Source: an uncultured Alphaproteobacteria bacterium (GTDB taxonomy: Bacteria > Pseudomonadota > Alphaproteobacteria > Caulobacterales > Caulobacteraceae). Taken from it: 64,000 nt of DNA. The DNA is taken from assembly GCA_903860975.1 (NCBI GenBank), contig CAIOSI010000037.1, forward strand, positions 62,001 through 126,000. The letters run 5' to 3'. Of the stretch, positions 8,524 through 16,835 are shown piece after piece. The notes beneath the pieces are model-generated. The model was not told the DNA's origin. It did no database searches and worked only from the letters and a program-made list of their open reading frames with translations. The position numbers were made by a program, and so were the translations under genes. Position 1 is the stretch's first letter, and every line of letters starts with the position of its first letter.

Positions 8524-9594
8524 ATGATCTCCGTCAAGTTCATCCCTTTATCGCAGAGGGCGGCCGCGATCGCTTTGGCCTTGATCCTCGCCGCTTGCGC
8601 AGCACCCGCGCCGCAGCCTGTCGCACCCGCTCCGCCCAAACCGATCGCAGCCGTCGTGCCGCCCATCAGTCTGTCGCCGCGGGTCGTCGAGCAGGCGAGT
8701 GCCTATCGCGCCTATGTGGCGCGAGCAGGCGCCATTTCCCCCAATTTCTCCAGTGGCGCCGACGTCGCTGAAAGCCTGAAAACAGGCACAGCCTATGAGC
8801 CGCGCCAGTTCCTCCAAGGCGCCATCGCCTACGGCGCTGTTGTGGCCCTGCAGGACCCTGCCTATGTCGCGGGCGTTCGAAAGTACGCCAGCGATTCAGA
8901 GATGCGTCGTACGGTCGCCTACGAGATCATGAAGGATCCGGCCTATGCCGTCGGCTTCACGGGCGCGGCGAGCGCCGCAGGCCTGGTGATGACCGCACTT
9001 GGAGAAGATGGCCGCAAGCTGCTCGAGCTTGGGCGCTCGGTACGCCAAGCCGCCTATGATGTTCAGCATCAGCCCTGGTCCAAGGCTGAGGTCTCCGGCC
9101 GCGAAAGTCGTATGCAGCTGGCCAAGGAATTGTCCGCGACGCCAGGTCTTGGCGAAGTCACCGAAACCTCGCGCCTCCAGATGGCGGTGTCGGGCCCCGG
9201 CCAGATGAGCGTGACCGGCCAGAGCGTCGAGCCGCCCTATACGCCCGCGGTGGTCCACAGCCTGGCGGTCGCTGCGCTGGCCGCGCTAGGTTACGCCGAC
9301 GACAACAGCCTTGCGCAAGTGATGCCGATTCTCGCCGACCCGCCCTCGGCGACCTGTCTCAGCATGTCCAAGCTCAACCTCTACCAGTGCCTGGCTGTGG
9401 CGAAACCGCACTACGAGGATGTGTTTTGTCTGGGTCAGCATGTGCTGACCGACACTGGGCATTGCCTGATGAAGAGCGCTGGCGTTACGGAACCCGTCGA
9501 CGCCCGCGCCCAAGCGGCGGCTCAGGCGGCGCTCGAAAAGGCCTCGACGTCCTCAAAGGTGCGCCCCCAGGGGAAGAAGCATTCATCGAATTAA
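8524..9594 (+). CDS. Conserved hypothetical lipoprotein
   Basis: A 356-residue predicted outer-membrane or periplasmic lipoprotein of unknown function. The N-terminus has basic residues, a hydrophobic stretch (AAAIALALILAAC) and a lipobox L-A-A-C, followed by a Pro/Ala linker (APAPQPVAPAPPKP). The mature part is mostly alpha-helical by composition. Four cysteines occur near the C-terminus (CLSMSKLNLYQC, then CLGQHVLTDTGHC) and could form disulfides in the periplasm. ATG 8524 is preferred over an in-frame GTG at 8491 because it puts the signal at the N-terminus. I do not recognise a named domain. It ends in a Lys-rich tail. Confidence 0.75.
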   Translation: MISVKFIPLSQRAAAIALALILAACAAPAPQPVAPAPPKPIAAVVPPISLSPRVVEQASAYRAYVARAGAISPNFSSGADVAESLKTGTAYEPRQFLQGAIAYGAVVALQDPAYVAGVRKYASDSEMRRTVAYEIMKDPAYAVGFTGAASAAGLVMTALGEDGRKLLELGRSVRQAAYDVQHQPWSKAEVSGRESRMQLAKELSATPGLGEVTETSRLQMAVSGPGQMSVTGQSVEPPYTPAVVHSLAVAALAALGYADDNSLAQVMPILADPPSATCLSMSKLNLYQCLAVAKPHYEDVFCLGQHVLTDTGHCLMKSAGVTEPVDARAQAAAQAALEKASTSSKVRPQGKKHSSN

Positions 9595-9606
9595 GCCCTG
9601 CGCCCG

Positions 9607-9705
9607 TTGCGCGGACGGAGGCTTTTGTGTATCTACGCGCACCTTTCGGCCCTACGGGGTCATACACTGTGTCGCCGCGCACCCTTCGCGCGGCGGTTTC
9701 GTTTT
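9607..9705 (+). promoter_or_regulatory. Promoter-like sequence and leader hairpin upstream of rplY
   Basis: A sigma-70-like pair TTGCGC (9607-9612) and TATCTA (9630-9635) with a 17-base spacer would start a leader of about 75 bases for rplY. The leader contains a perfect 8-base inverted repeat, CGCCGCGC (9673-9680) and GCGCGGCG (9688-9695), with a 7-base loop, followed by GTTTCGTTTT. It could be a terminator for the lipoprotein transcript, or an attenuator controlling rplY. Confidence 0.45.
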
Positions 9706-9716
9706 GAGGCATGGCC

Positions 9717-10349
9717 ATGGCCGAGATCGTTTTGAACGTTGAAGTCCGCGAGCGGACCGGCACCGGTGGTGCGCGCCTGGCCCGTCGCGAAGGCCTTGTC
9801 CCCGGCGTCCTGTACGGCGGCAACAAGGACCCGGTAGCGGTTTCAGTGAAGATGAACGAGTTCCGCAAGGCGCTCTACACCGGCAAGCTCCTTGGCCACC
9901 TGGTGACATTGAAGCACGGCTCCGAGACCCAGCCCGTGATCGCCAAGGCCATCGACATGGACCCGGTCACTGACGTGCCGGTGCACTTTGACCTCTATCG
10001 CGTCGATGCCGACCAGCAGATCAAGATCAATGTGCCTCTGCACTTCAGCCATCAGGATGAAGCGCCGGGCCTGAAACGTGGCGGTACGCTCAGCATCATA
10101 TTCCATGATGTGCAGGTCTCCTGCGCCGCCGACCACATTCCAGAAGAGTTGGTCGTCGACCTTACCGGCCTGGAGATCGGCGCCTCGATTCGGGTATCGG
10201 ACCTAAAGCTCCCAGCCAATGTGACCGCCGCCGTTCCACCCGAGACCGTGCTCGTCATCATCACCGGCGCCTCGTCGCAAGCCAGCCAAGACGAAGCGGC
10301 CGATACAGCCACCAGCGAAAGCGCTGCCGCAGAAGGTGGCGAGGCCTAA
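9717..10349 (+). CDS. rplY: 50S ribosomal protein L25/general stress protein Ctc
   Basis: A 210-residue long-form L25 (CTC/TL5 type) that binds 5S rRNA in the large ribosomal subunit. The N-terminal L25 domain begins MAEIVLNVEVRERTGTGGARLARREGLVPGVLYGG (conserved R-x-G-x-G-x-A-R and the VPGVLYG turn). The C-terminal beta domain contains VPLHFSHQDEAPGLKRGG and PEELVVDLTGLEIG. The tail is Ala/Glu/Ser rich. I chose ATG 9717 rather than ATG 9711 because GAGG at 9706-9709 is then at a normal seven-base distance. It is followed by pth 33 bases later, the usual rplY-pth pairing. Confidence 0.95.
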   Translation: MAEIVLNVEVRERTGTGGARLARREGLVPGVLYGGNKDPVAVSVKMNEFRKALYTGKLLGHLVTLKHGSETQPVIAKAIDMDPVTDVPVHFDLYRVDADQQIKINVPLHFSHQDEAPGLKRGGTLSIIFHDVQVSCAADHIPEELVVDLTGLEIGASIRVSDLKLPANVTAAVPPETVLVIITGASSQASQDEAADTATSESAAAEGGEA

Positions 10350-10360
10350 GAACCTCGCCT

Positions 10361-10378
10361 CCCCGCGTTTTCGGGGGG
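10361..10378 (+). promoter_or_regulatory. Hairpin covering the pth ribosome binding site
   Basis: CCCCG (10361-10365) can pair with CGGGG (10372-10376) across the loop CGTTTT. The right arm lies in the G run (10373-10378) that is the only Shine-Dalgarno sequence for pth, whose ATG is at 10383. There is no T run after it, so it is unlikely to be a terminator. It may couple translation of pth to rplY. Confidence 0.35.
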
Positions 10379-10382
10379 CTCC

Positions 10383-11003
10383 ATGCTGTTGATCGCCGGC
10401 CTGGGTAATCCGGGCGCGACCTACGCCAAGACGCGCCACAACATCGGCTTCATGGCCGTGGATGAGATTGCGCGTCGCTGGAACTTTGGACCCTTTCGTT
10501 CGCGTTTTGCGAGTTTCACTTCAGAGGGTTCGATTGCAACTCCCGATGGAGCCGTACGCGCACTGATCCTGAAGCCACAGACCTTCTACAATGAGAGCGG
10601 CCGCGCCGTCGGTGAGGCGCTGAAGTTCTTCAAAATCGAGCCAGAAAATCTGGTGGTCTTCTACGACGAAATTGACCTTGCCCCTGGCCGGTTTCGGATG
10701 AAGGCCGGCGGTGGAGCCGCCGGCAATAACGGCGTGCGCTCGATCACATCACACGTCGGCCCCTACTTCCGACGCGCGCGCCTGGGCACCGGTCATCCAG
10801 GCCAGAAGGAACTGGTCCATGGCCATGTGCTTTCAGAATTCCACAAGGCCGACCAGAAATGGGTCGAGCCCCTGATCGCAGCTGTCGCCGAGGCCCTACC
10901 TATTCTGGCGGCTGGCGAAGACGAGAAATATCAAACCGAAGTCATGCGCCTGGCCCCGGCTGAAAAGACCGACCCGCGCAAGGCCACCCGGGACGCGACT
11001 TAG
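10383..11003 (+). CDS. pth: Peptidyl-tRNA hydrolase
   Basis: A 206-residue cytoplasmic esterase that releases tRNA from prematurely dropped peptidyl-tRNA. The N-terminus LLIAGLGNPGATYAKTRHNIG contains the catalytic His of TRHN. Further motifs are LKPQTFYNESGRAV, VFYDEIDLAPGRFRMK and GGAAGNNGVRSI. It is slightly longer than E. coli Pth, with a charged C-terminal extension. It follows rplY on the same strand. The next gene begins six bases after its stop. Confidence 0.95.
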   Translation: MLLIAGLGNPGATYAKTRHNIGFMAVDEIARRWNFGPFRSRFASFTSEGSIATPDGAVRALILKPQTFYNESGRAVGEALKFFKIEPENLVVFYDEIDLAPGRFRMKAGGGAAGNNGVRSITSHVGPYFRRARLGTGHPGQKELVHGHVLSEFHKADQKWVEPLIAAVAEALPILAAGEDEKYQTEVMRLAPAEKTDPRKATRDAT

Positions 11004-11008
11004 ATACG

Positions 11009-11755
11009 ATGTTGGTGCCCGGCTTTCTCGTTTCCCTGGTCATCGCCGTTTTGCTCTGCTGGCATGCCGTGAAAACCGGTCGCGAGAGCATGTGGCTTTG
11101 GATCATTCTGATGTTCCAGCCGATCGGCGGCGGCGTCTATTTCTTCTTGAACGTCCTGCCCGACATCATAGGGGGCTCGACCGCCCAAAAGGTTCGACGG
11201 GCCGCCCGCGAGACCCTCGACCCGCACCGTGAATACCGGGCGGCCAAGCAGGCGTGCGACGATACGCCCACCGTGCGCAACCAGTCACGCCTTGCCGCTG
11301 CGGCCGCCCACCTCGGACACAATGCTGAGGCCGCGACGCTTTACCGAGCCGCGGCCCAGGGCGTTCACGCCGATGACCCCGTGTTGCTGTTGGGCCTGGC
11401 CAACGCCCTTTTGGAACTCCGAAGGCCTGGCGAGGCGCTAGAGGTCCTGGAGAGGTTGGGAAACGATGAGGCGCATGGCCGGACGCCGGCAGCGGCGTTG
11501 GCGCTCGGCAGAGCCTTCGAAGAGCTCGGCCGAATCGAGGAGGCCGACCAGGCCCTGCAGTGGGCAGCAGAGCGCATGCCGGGTTTCGAGGCTCTCTCCC
11601 GCTATGCCGCCTTCATGGCCCGCAACGGCCGCCGCGAAGAAGCCCGCGAGATCGTGACCGAGTTGGAAAAGCGGCTCGTCAAACTGCGGGGCCAATTCCG
11701 CAAAGAAGCCGTCGATTGGCGTGATCACGCGCTCGAGGCGCTCAGGACGCGTTGA
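11009..11755 (+). CDS. Membrane-anchored tetratricopeptide-repeat protein
   Basis: A 248-residue protein with two N-terminal hydrophobic segments (about residues 3-18 and 27-50, the second reading WLWIILMFQPIGGGVYFF, like the phospholipase-D-nuclease N-terminal membrane hairpin). A helical repeat region follows, with TPR-like units such as AAAAHLGHNAEAATLYRAA, LANALLELRRPGEALEVLER and GRAFEELGRIEEADQALQWA. It probably displays a protein-binding TPR domain in the cytoplasm or periplasm; the partner is unknown. ATG 11009 lies six bases after pth, so it may be in the same transcript. Confidence 0.75.
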   Translation: MLVPGFLVSLVIAVLLCWHAVKTGRESMWLWIILMFQPIGGGVYFFLNVLPDIIGGSTAQKVRRAARETLDPHREYRAAKQACDDTPTVRNQSRLAAAAAHLGHNAEAATLYRAAAQGVHADDPVLLLGLANALLELRRPGEALEVLERLGNDEAHGRTPAAALALGRAFEELGRIEEADQALQWAAERMPGFEALSRYAAFMARNGRREEAREIVTELEKRLVKLRGQFRKEAVDWRDHALEALRTR

Positions 11756-11779
11756 GCGCTCTACCCGCCTGAAGTCAGG

Positions 11780-13195
11780 CTACTTCGCCGAACTTAAGGC
11801 CTTCATGAGCCGATAGGCATATTCAACGTTCTCATCGAACGCGACGATCCCCACCCGCTCGTCTCGTCCATGAGCGCGGTTCTCACCAAGTTCCGACCAC
11901 ATGCCGCCAACGTCATAGGACGGGATTGCGGCGTTCCGGGTCTGGCGATCGTCGCTGAAGCCTGTGGCCATCGTCGGCACGATGGGAACACCCGGCCACA
12001 TCGAATGCACCGTGGCCGCGATGCGTCCCATGACCTCCGGCGTCGGTGGCGATTCCGGGCTGATGATCGGCGGCGCATCCTGCGTCACGGTGATTTTGGG
12101 CTCGTTCAGCACCTTGACCAGCTTGGCGCGAACGTTGGCGGCCGTGTCGCCCGGCATGAGGCGGCACTGTACGGTCGCCTTGGCCCTCTGTGGCAGAGCG
12201 TTCTCCGCATGCCCGCCCGAAATGAGGGTCGCAACGCAAGTGGTTCGCAGCTCGGCGTTGGCATAGGGCTTCGCTGAGAGTCGATCGGCTGCAGCGAGGT
12301 CTGGCGTCGCGCCGGAAACCGCCAACATGTCACCACTGTCGGGGCCCGGCTGCAGAGCGGCCATAGCCTTGAAGCTCGCTCGCGTCGTCGCCGTCATCAT
12401 GACTGGAAACTGAAACGCTTCGAGGCGCTGCAGGGCGTCGCCCAGCCGATAAATGGGATTGTCCGCGCCGGGCTGTGATCCGTGTCCGCCGGGTCCGGTC
12501 GTCTCCAGGGTGAAAGTTAAGTAGATCTTCTCGCTTGTGCCGACTTCGTAGAAAAGGCGTTGACCGTCTTTGGTCGTGCCTCCACCCCCATCAAAATTGT
12601 AGGCGATCTCGGCGTCGATAAGATCGCGATGGGTCTTCAGCAGCCATTCGGGTCCATTGGCTGCACCGCCGGCCTCTTCGTCTGCTGTGAACATGACGAT
12701 GATGTCACGTTCGGGGACATAAGCTTGGCGCTTGAGGCGTATGAGCGCATCAATCAGCGCGGCATCGCCATCCTTCATATCGATCGTGCCCCGGCCGTAG
12801 TAGAACCCCTCTTTCTCGGTGAGCTTGAAGGGTGGTGCCGTCCAATCCTCAGGCTTGGCGTCGACGACATCGAGATGGCCCATGAAGAGGATCGGCCGTA
12901 ACTTCCCCTTGCCGCGATAGCGCACGATGAGGTTGCCGCTGGCCGGCACCTCGGCAGGAGCCAGCAGCGTCAGGTCTTCGGGCGCAAACCCGGCGGCTAG
13001 CAACCGGGAACGGATCGCTTGGGCGAGCGCGGTTGAACCGTGCGAATGGCTGGTATCGGTCTCAACCAATGCCTTGAAGATCGCACGGGCCTCTATTGCG
13101 TCCGCTGGGGGCGGTGTCGGGACGCTCGCTGCCCCGGCACGCCCGGCAATCGCCAAGCCGGCCAGGACAGCCAGAACCTTGCAAACGTCGGTCAA
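11780..13195 (-). CDS. M20-family metallopeptidase, secreted
   Basis: A 471-residue zinc peptidase of the M20/M25/M40 family, predicted to be periplasmic. After a signal peptide (CKVLAVLAGLAIAGRAGA) the metal-binding motifs follow: FMGHLDVVDA with His107, GRGTIDMKDG with Asp139, and TADEEAGGA with Glu173-Glu174, the catalytic and metal glutamates. A dimerisation domain with TTGPGGHGSQPGADNP sits in the middle and the last ligand region is HGRDERVG. I start at TTG 13195 because GGGAGA lies six bases upstream and it puts the signal peptide at the N-terminus; earlier in-frame starts only add an Arg-rich stretch. Substrate (dipeptide or acyl-amino acid) is unknown. Confidence 0.85.
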   Translation of the reverse strand: MTDVCKVLAVLAGLAIAGRAGAASVPTPPPADAIEARAIFKALVETDTSHSHGSTALAQAIRSRLLAAGFAPEDLTLLAPAEVPASGNLIVRYRGKGKLRPILFMGHLDVVDAKPEDWTAPPFKLTEKEGFYYGRGTIDMKDGDAALIDALIRLKRQAYVPERDIIVMFTADEEAGGAANGPEWLLKTHRDLIDAEIAYNFDGGGGTTKDGQRLFYEVGTSEKIYLTFTLETTGPGGHGSQPGADNPIYRLGDALQRLEAFQFPVMMTATTRASFKAMAALQPGPDSGDMLAVSGATPDLAAADRLSAKPYANAELRTTCVATLISGGHAENALPQRAKATVQCRLMPGDTAANVRAKLVKVLNEPKITVTQDAPPIISPESPPTPEVMGRIAATVHSMWPGVPIVPTMATGFSDDRQTRNAAIPSYDVGGMWSELGENRAHGRDERVGIVAFDENVEYAYRLMKALSSAK

Positions 13196-13366
13196 AGTCG
13201 ATCTCCCGCAGCGGCACCTGAGATATCGGTAGGCTGTTCGACGCCGTCTCGCAAACGGCATCAAGAGGCTCGCGATTGCGAACGAAGCTAGGCTCCGGAG
13301 CGCGCCATCACCGGCCCTTCCTAGACATACAAATGGACCTTCACCGCGCTTGGCCCAACGTGGTCC

Positions 13367-14869
13367 TTAAGTGCCCGGCCAGTTCGTCGCCGCCAGAGCG
13401 CGGATCTCGGCCTGGTCGGCTGACAAGATAAACCCGGCCTTGATCGCCGCGCTCAGGGAGGCGTCGAACGCCTTGAGGTAATCGACCCTGCCGGCCGGAT
13501 AGAGCTTGCTGAGTGTCGCGGCATCGAACGGCTGGGTAGACCCCACCAGGAAGCCGTATGGCCCGCCGGTGTTGCCGAAGCCGGAGAGCTTGGCGGTGGG
13601 CGCATCGACCCAAGGCGTGCGGATGCCGCCCCGCGCGTTGCCTGTTCCGTCGAGCGCCAGCGTCGGCGCCTCGCCGGCCTTCTCCGCGGGGGTCAACTGG
13701 AGCCGTGCAGCCTTGGCAGGCGCCTTGCCGGTCACGACCCAGCGGTCGAGCGCTGCCAGCGCCGCCATGGCGACATAATGGTGCTGCGGTCCTGAGTTGA
13801 TCGGCTTCGCCATCTTAGCGCCAAAGAGGGCATCGTTAGGCTTCCAAAGCTCGGCAAGCTTGGCGCTCGAGGCATGGCCATCATCCAAAGCGCCGACGAA
13901 GAACATGTAATTGTCGACGTGTGCCGTGCCCGGCATCTCCCAGATGCGGAGTTTGTCATTGTCCGGTTGCTGGGCCGTCCAAAAGCCTGTGAGCCCCGTG
14001 CCGATAAGGTCGGTTTCGGAAATCAGCGTCATGACGGGTACGCGTAGTTTCGATCGCATCTTCACGCCGAGCGCAGGACGCGCATTTGGCCCGCCGCGCA
14101 TCGAGGCTGTCTCCGGCGCAGGCGCACCGCCAAAGCGCGAGTGGATATAGAAGCCGTCATAGACCCGTGCGATCGGGTCGATGGCGTCCACATATGTGGT
14201 CATGAAAACCGCCGACTGGGATTCGCCGGTGGCCAGCACGTGCTTGGGCTTCAGCAGCCCCAGCACCGCGCCGCTCTTCACCGCTTCGCCGGCCTGGGAG
14301 AAGATGTCGAAGGCGTAGTTGTCGCCGGGGTGTGCGAGCGCACCATAGCGCCCAGGATTTACCTTTTTCAGCGGCATGCCTGAGCCGCCCAGGCTATTGC
14401 CGCCCTCAACGCCCACCTTTTGGGCCGATACGCCCACATATACCATGCCGGCCCGCAGCATCTGGCGGTGGCTGTAGGTCCAGTCGGGGCCCGCGTCGAG
14501 ACCGCCAGTGACGTTCAGCCACTCCACAGCCGCGGTGCCGCTGAAGGCCTTGGGGTCGACTGGGCGCACCACGATGATGCGGGTGGCATAGGGCGCGGTG
14601 TCCGCAGGCTTAGCTATCCAAGCGCCGTCTGCCGTGGGCTCGCCGGTCAGTTTGTAGGAGGTGGCCGTGCCCGAAACGATGTACTCCTCCTCCACATAAC
14701 CCAGAGCTTTCAGGTCGACGGCACCTAGGCCGAAAAACGGAGAGCCGGGCGCAGTGATCGGTTTCACCTGCGGCATCGTGGCCGCCCCGGCTTGGCCTGC
14801 CAGCCCAAAGCTAAGCCCCGCCAGAATTGCCGCTACCGCCGCGCCCCATGCCCTCATTTGCTTGCCCAT
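13367..14869 (-). CDS. Secreted alpha/beta hydrolase domain protein (Abhydrolase_10-like)
   Basis: A 500-residue protein with a clear Sec signal (MGKQMRAWGAAVAAILAGL to GQAGA). The mature part looks like the large alpha/beta hydrolase-domain family found often in Caulobacterales and sphingomonads: EEYIVSGTATSYKLTGEP near the start, IIVVRPVDPKAFSGTAAVEW, a nucleophile elbow VLATGESQSA (G-x-S-x-S in place of G-x-S-x-G), and a likely His in WEMPGTAHVDNYMF. An esterase or lactonase role is plausible but the substrate is unknown. The ATG at 14869 has AGGGGACATC just upstream. It is divergent from ychF. Confidence 0.8.
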   Translation of the reverse strand: MGKQMRAWGAAVAAILAGLSFGLAGQAGAATMPQVKPITAPGSPFFGLGAVDLKALGYVEEEYIVSGTATSYKLTGEPTADGAWIAKPADTAPYATRIIVVRPVDPKAFSGTAAVEWLNVTGGLDAGPDWTYSHRQMLRAGMVYVGVSAQKVGVEGGNSLGGSGMPLKKVNPGRYGALAHPGDNYAFDIFSQAGEAVKSGAVLGLLKPKHVLATGESQSAVFMTTYVDAIDPIARVYDGFYIHSRFGGAPAPETASMRGGPNARPALGVKMRSKLRVPVMTLISETDLIGTGLTGFWTAQQPDNDKLRIWEMPGTAHVDNYMFFVGALDDGHASSAKLAELWKPNDALFGAKMAKPINSGPQHHYVAMAALAALDRWVVTGKAPAKAARLQLTPAEKAGEAPTLALDGTGNARGGIRTPWVDAPTAKLSGFGNTGGPYGFLVGSTQPFDAATLSKLYPAGRVDYLKAFDASLSAAIKAGFILSADQAEIRALAATNWPGT

Positions 14870-15047
14870 GATGTCCCCTGCCCTTTTTCGGTTCGTCAAC
14901 GTTGTGGTCGGCCCCTCGGTGGAGCCTAGGCCCGACCCGCTGGCGCTGCTAGGTCGAACAGCGCGCGAGGTGCACACGCCCTGTCGCAAACACCACGCCC
15001 GTGCTAGTTCGCCCGACCGTTCGCTTCAAGCTGTCTCGAAAGACCCC

Positions 15048-16145
15048 ATGGCCCTGAAAGTCGCCATCGTCGGCCTGCCCAATGTCGGCAAATCGACCTT
15101 GTTCAATGCCCTCACCCAGACGGCAGCAGCCCAGGCTGCGAATTATCCGTTCTGTACGATCGAGCCCAACACCGGCGACGTCGCAGTACCGGAGCCTCGC
15201 TTGGATGCGCTGGCCGCAATCATCCCTTCAAAAGAGATTATTCCGGCGCGGATCAACTTTGTGGACATCGCAGGTTTGGTGCGAGGCGCATCGAAGGGCG
15301 AGGGCTTGGGCAACCAGTTTCTGGCCAACATCCGCGACTGCGATGCCGTAGCCTTCGTGGCCCGCTGCTTTGTCGACGACGACATCACCCATGTGGAAGG
15401 AAGGGTCGATCCGCTATCGGACCTCGATACGATCGAGACCGAGCTGATGTTGGCTGACCTCGAGAGCCTGGAAAAGCGGGTTAGCAACCTCGAGAAACGG
15501 GCCAAGGCCGGCGACAAGGACAGTGCCCAGACCCTGAGATTGGTGCAGCTCGCCCTCGCCGAGATCAACGCTGGTCGCCCGGCGCGCAAGGCAATCGTCG
15601 CCATAGAGGACGCTAAGGCCTGGCAGATGCTGCAGCTTTTGACCTCGAAGCCTGCGCTCTACGTCTCCAATGTCGATGAAACCTCTGCCGCTGATGGCAA
15701 CGACATGTCACGCTCGGTCGCCGGACGCGCGGCCAGCGACGGCGCTGACCACGTCGCCATCTCCGCTCAGATCGAGAGCGAGATCGCCATGCTGGACCCT
15801 AGCGAGCGCAAGGATTTCTTGGAAACGCTGGGCTTGTCCGAGCCCGGTCTGAATAAGCTGATCCGCGAGGCCTATCATCTGCTGGGGCTGCAGACCTATT
15901 TCACGGTCGGCCCCAAGGAGGCGCGTGCCTGGACGATCCACAAGGGTGATACCGCGCCACAAGCCGCCGGGGTGATCCACACGGACTTTGAGAAAGGTTT
16001 CATCCGTGCCGAGACGATCGCCTTTGATGATTATGTCCGCTTAAAGGGCGAAGCCGGTGCGCGCGACGCCGGCAAGCTTCGCCAAGAGGGCAAGGAATAT
16101 GTCGTTCGGGACGGCGACGTGATGAACTTCAGGTTCAATGTCTAA
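15048..16145 (+). CDS. ychF: Redox-regulated ATPase/GTPase YchF (Obg-like)
   Basis: A 365-residue cytoplasmic Obg-family P-loop protein that binds ribosomes and hydrolyses ATP in preference to GTP. The N-terminal G domain has G1 GLPNVGKSTLFNALT and G3 DIAGLVRGASKGEGLGNQFL. A coiled-coil insert (LADLESLEKRVSNLEKRAK) follows, then the C-terminal TGS domain (ARAWTIHKGDTAPQAAGVIH) ending in FRFNV. ATG 15048 gives the conserved N-terminus MALKVAIVGLPN. The next gene starts 13 bases downstream. Confidence 0.95.
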   Translation: MALKVAIVGLPNVGKSTLFNALTQTAAAQAANYPFCTIEPNTGDVAVPEPRLDALAAIIPSKEIIPARINFVDIAGLVRGASKGEGLGNQFLANIRDCDAVAFVARCFVDDDITHVEGRVDPLSDLDTIETELMLADLESLEKRVSNLEKRAKAGDKDSAQTLRLVQLALAEINAGRPARKAIVAIEDAKAWQMLQLLTSKPALYVSNVDETSAADGNDMSRSVAGRAASDGADHVAISAQIESEIAMLDPSERKDFLETLGLSEPGLNKLIREAYHLLGLQTYFTVGPKEARAWTIHKGDTAPQAAGVIHTDFEKGFIRAETIAFDDYVRLKGEAGARDAGKLRQEGKEYVVRDGDVMNFRFNV

Positions 16146-16158
16146 CGGGGAGTCCAAG

Positions 16159-16830
16159 ATGGCCGAGACGATCAAAATCGCGGGAGCAGACGGCTTTGAA
16201 TTCGCCGCCTACCACGAACCGGCGTTCACCCCTCGCAAGGGCGGGGTGATCGTTATCCAAGAAATCTTCGGCATAGATGAATATGTTCGCGCCGACGTCG
16301 GGCGCTGGGCGAAGATGGGCTACGAGGCGATCGCGCCGTCGATGTACGATCGCCGCCAGCCGGGTTTCGTGGCTCACCATGATCCGGACGGGATCAAAGC
16401 AGGCGTGGCCCACGCTATGGGCACGCCACTCGACCAGGCCATGGGCGATATCGCCGCCTGCCGCGACTTCCTCAAGACCCGAGGCGAGAAGGTCTGTGTC
16501 GTCGGCTATTGCTATGGCGGCTCGTTGGCCTGGCTGGCGGCAGGCAAGGTCGATGGCTTGGCCGCAGCGTCGAGCTACTACGGCAGCATGGTTCTAGCCA
16601 ACGCCGCATTGCCGCGGCTTTGCGCAACGATCGTCCATCTCGGCCAGACCGACCCGGGCATCGCGGCCGACGAGGTCGCCAGGGCCGTGACGGAACACCA
16701 CGGCGATACGCCCGTCTACATCTACGAGGGCGCTGGCCACGGCTTCAACAACGAGAGCCCCGAGCGCTACAACGCAGAGGCCGTCGACCTTGCCCGCCAT
16801 CGCACGCTTGAGTTGTTCGACCAGGCCTGA
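16159..16830 (+). CDS. Dienelactone hydrolase family protein
   Basis: A 223-residue cytoplasmic alpha/beta hydrolase of the dienelactone hydrolase family, which opens dienelactones in aromatic degradation, though many members have other ester substrates. The catalytic triad residues are visible: nucleophile Cys118 in VGYCYGGSLAW, the His in GAGHGFNNES, and the conserved Glu36 in VIQEIFGID that activates the Cys. I start at ATG 16159 because GGGGAG lies six bases upstream; an ATG at 16138 overlaps the end of ychF. The next gene is a diverged copy. Confidence 0.88.
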   Translation: MAETIKIAGADGFEFAAYHEPAFTPRKGGVIVIQEIFGIDEYVRADVGRWAKMGYEAIAPSMYDRRQPGFVAHHDPDGIKAGVAHAMGTPLDQAMGDIAACRDFLKTRGEKVCVVGYCYGGSLAWLAAGKVDGLAAASSYYGSMVLANAALPRLCATIVHLGQTDPGIAADEVARAVTEHHGDTPVYIYEGAGHGFNNESPERYNAEAVDLARHRTLELFDQA

Positions 16831-16835
16831 TCTCG

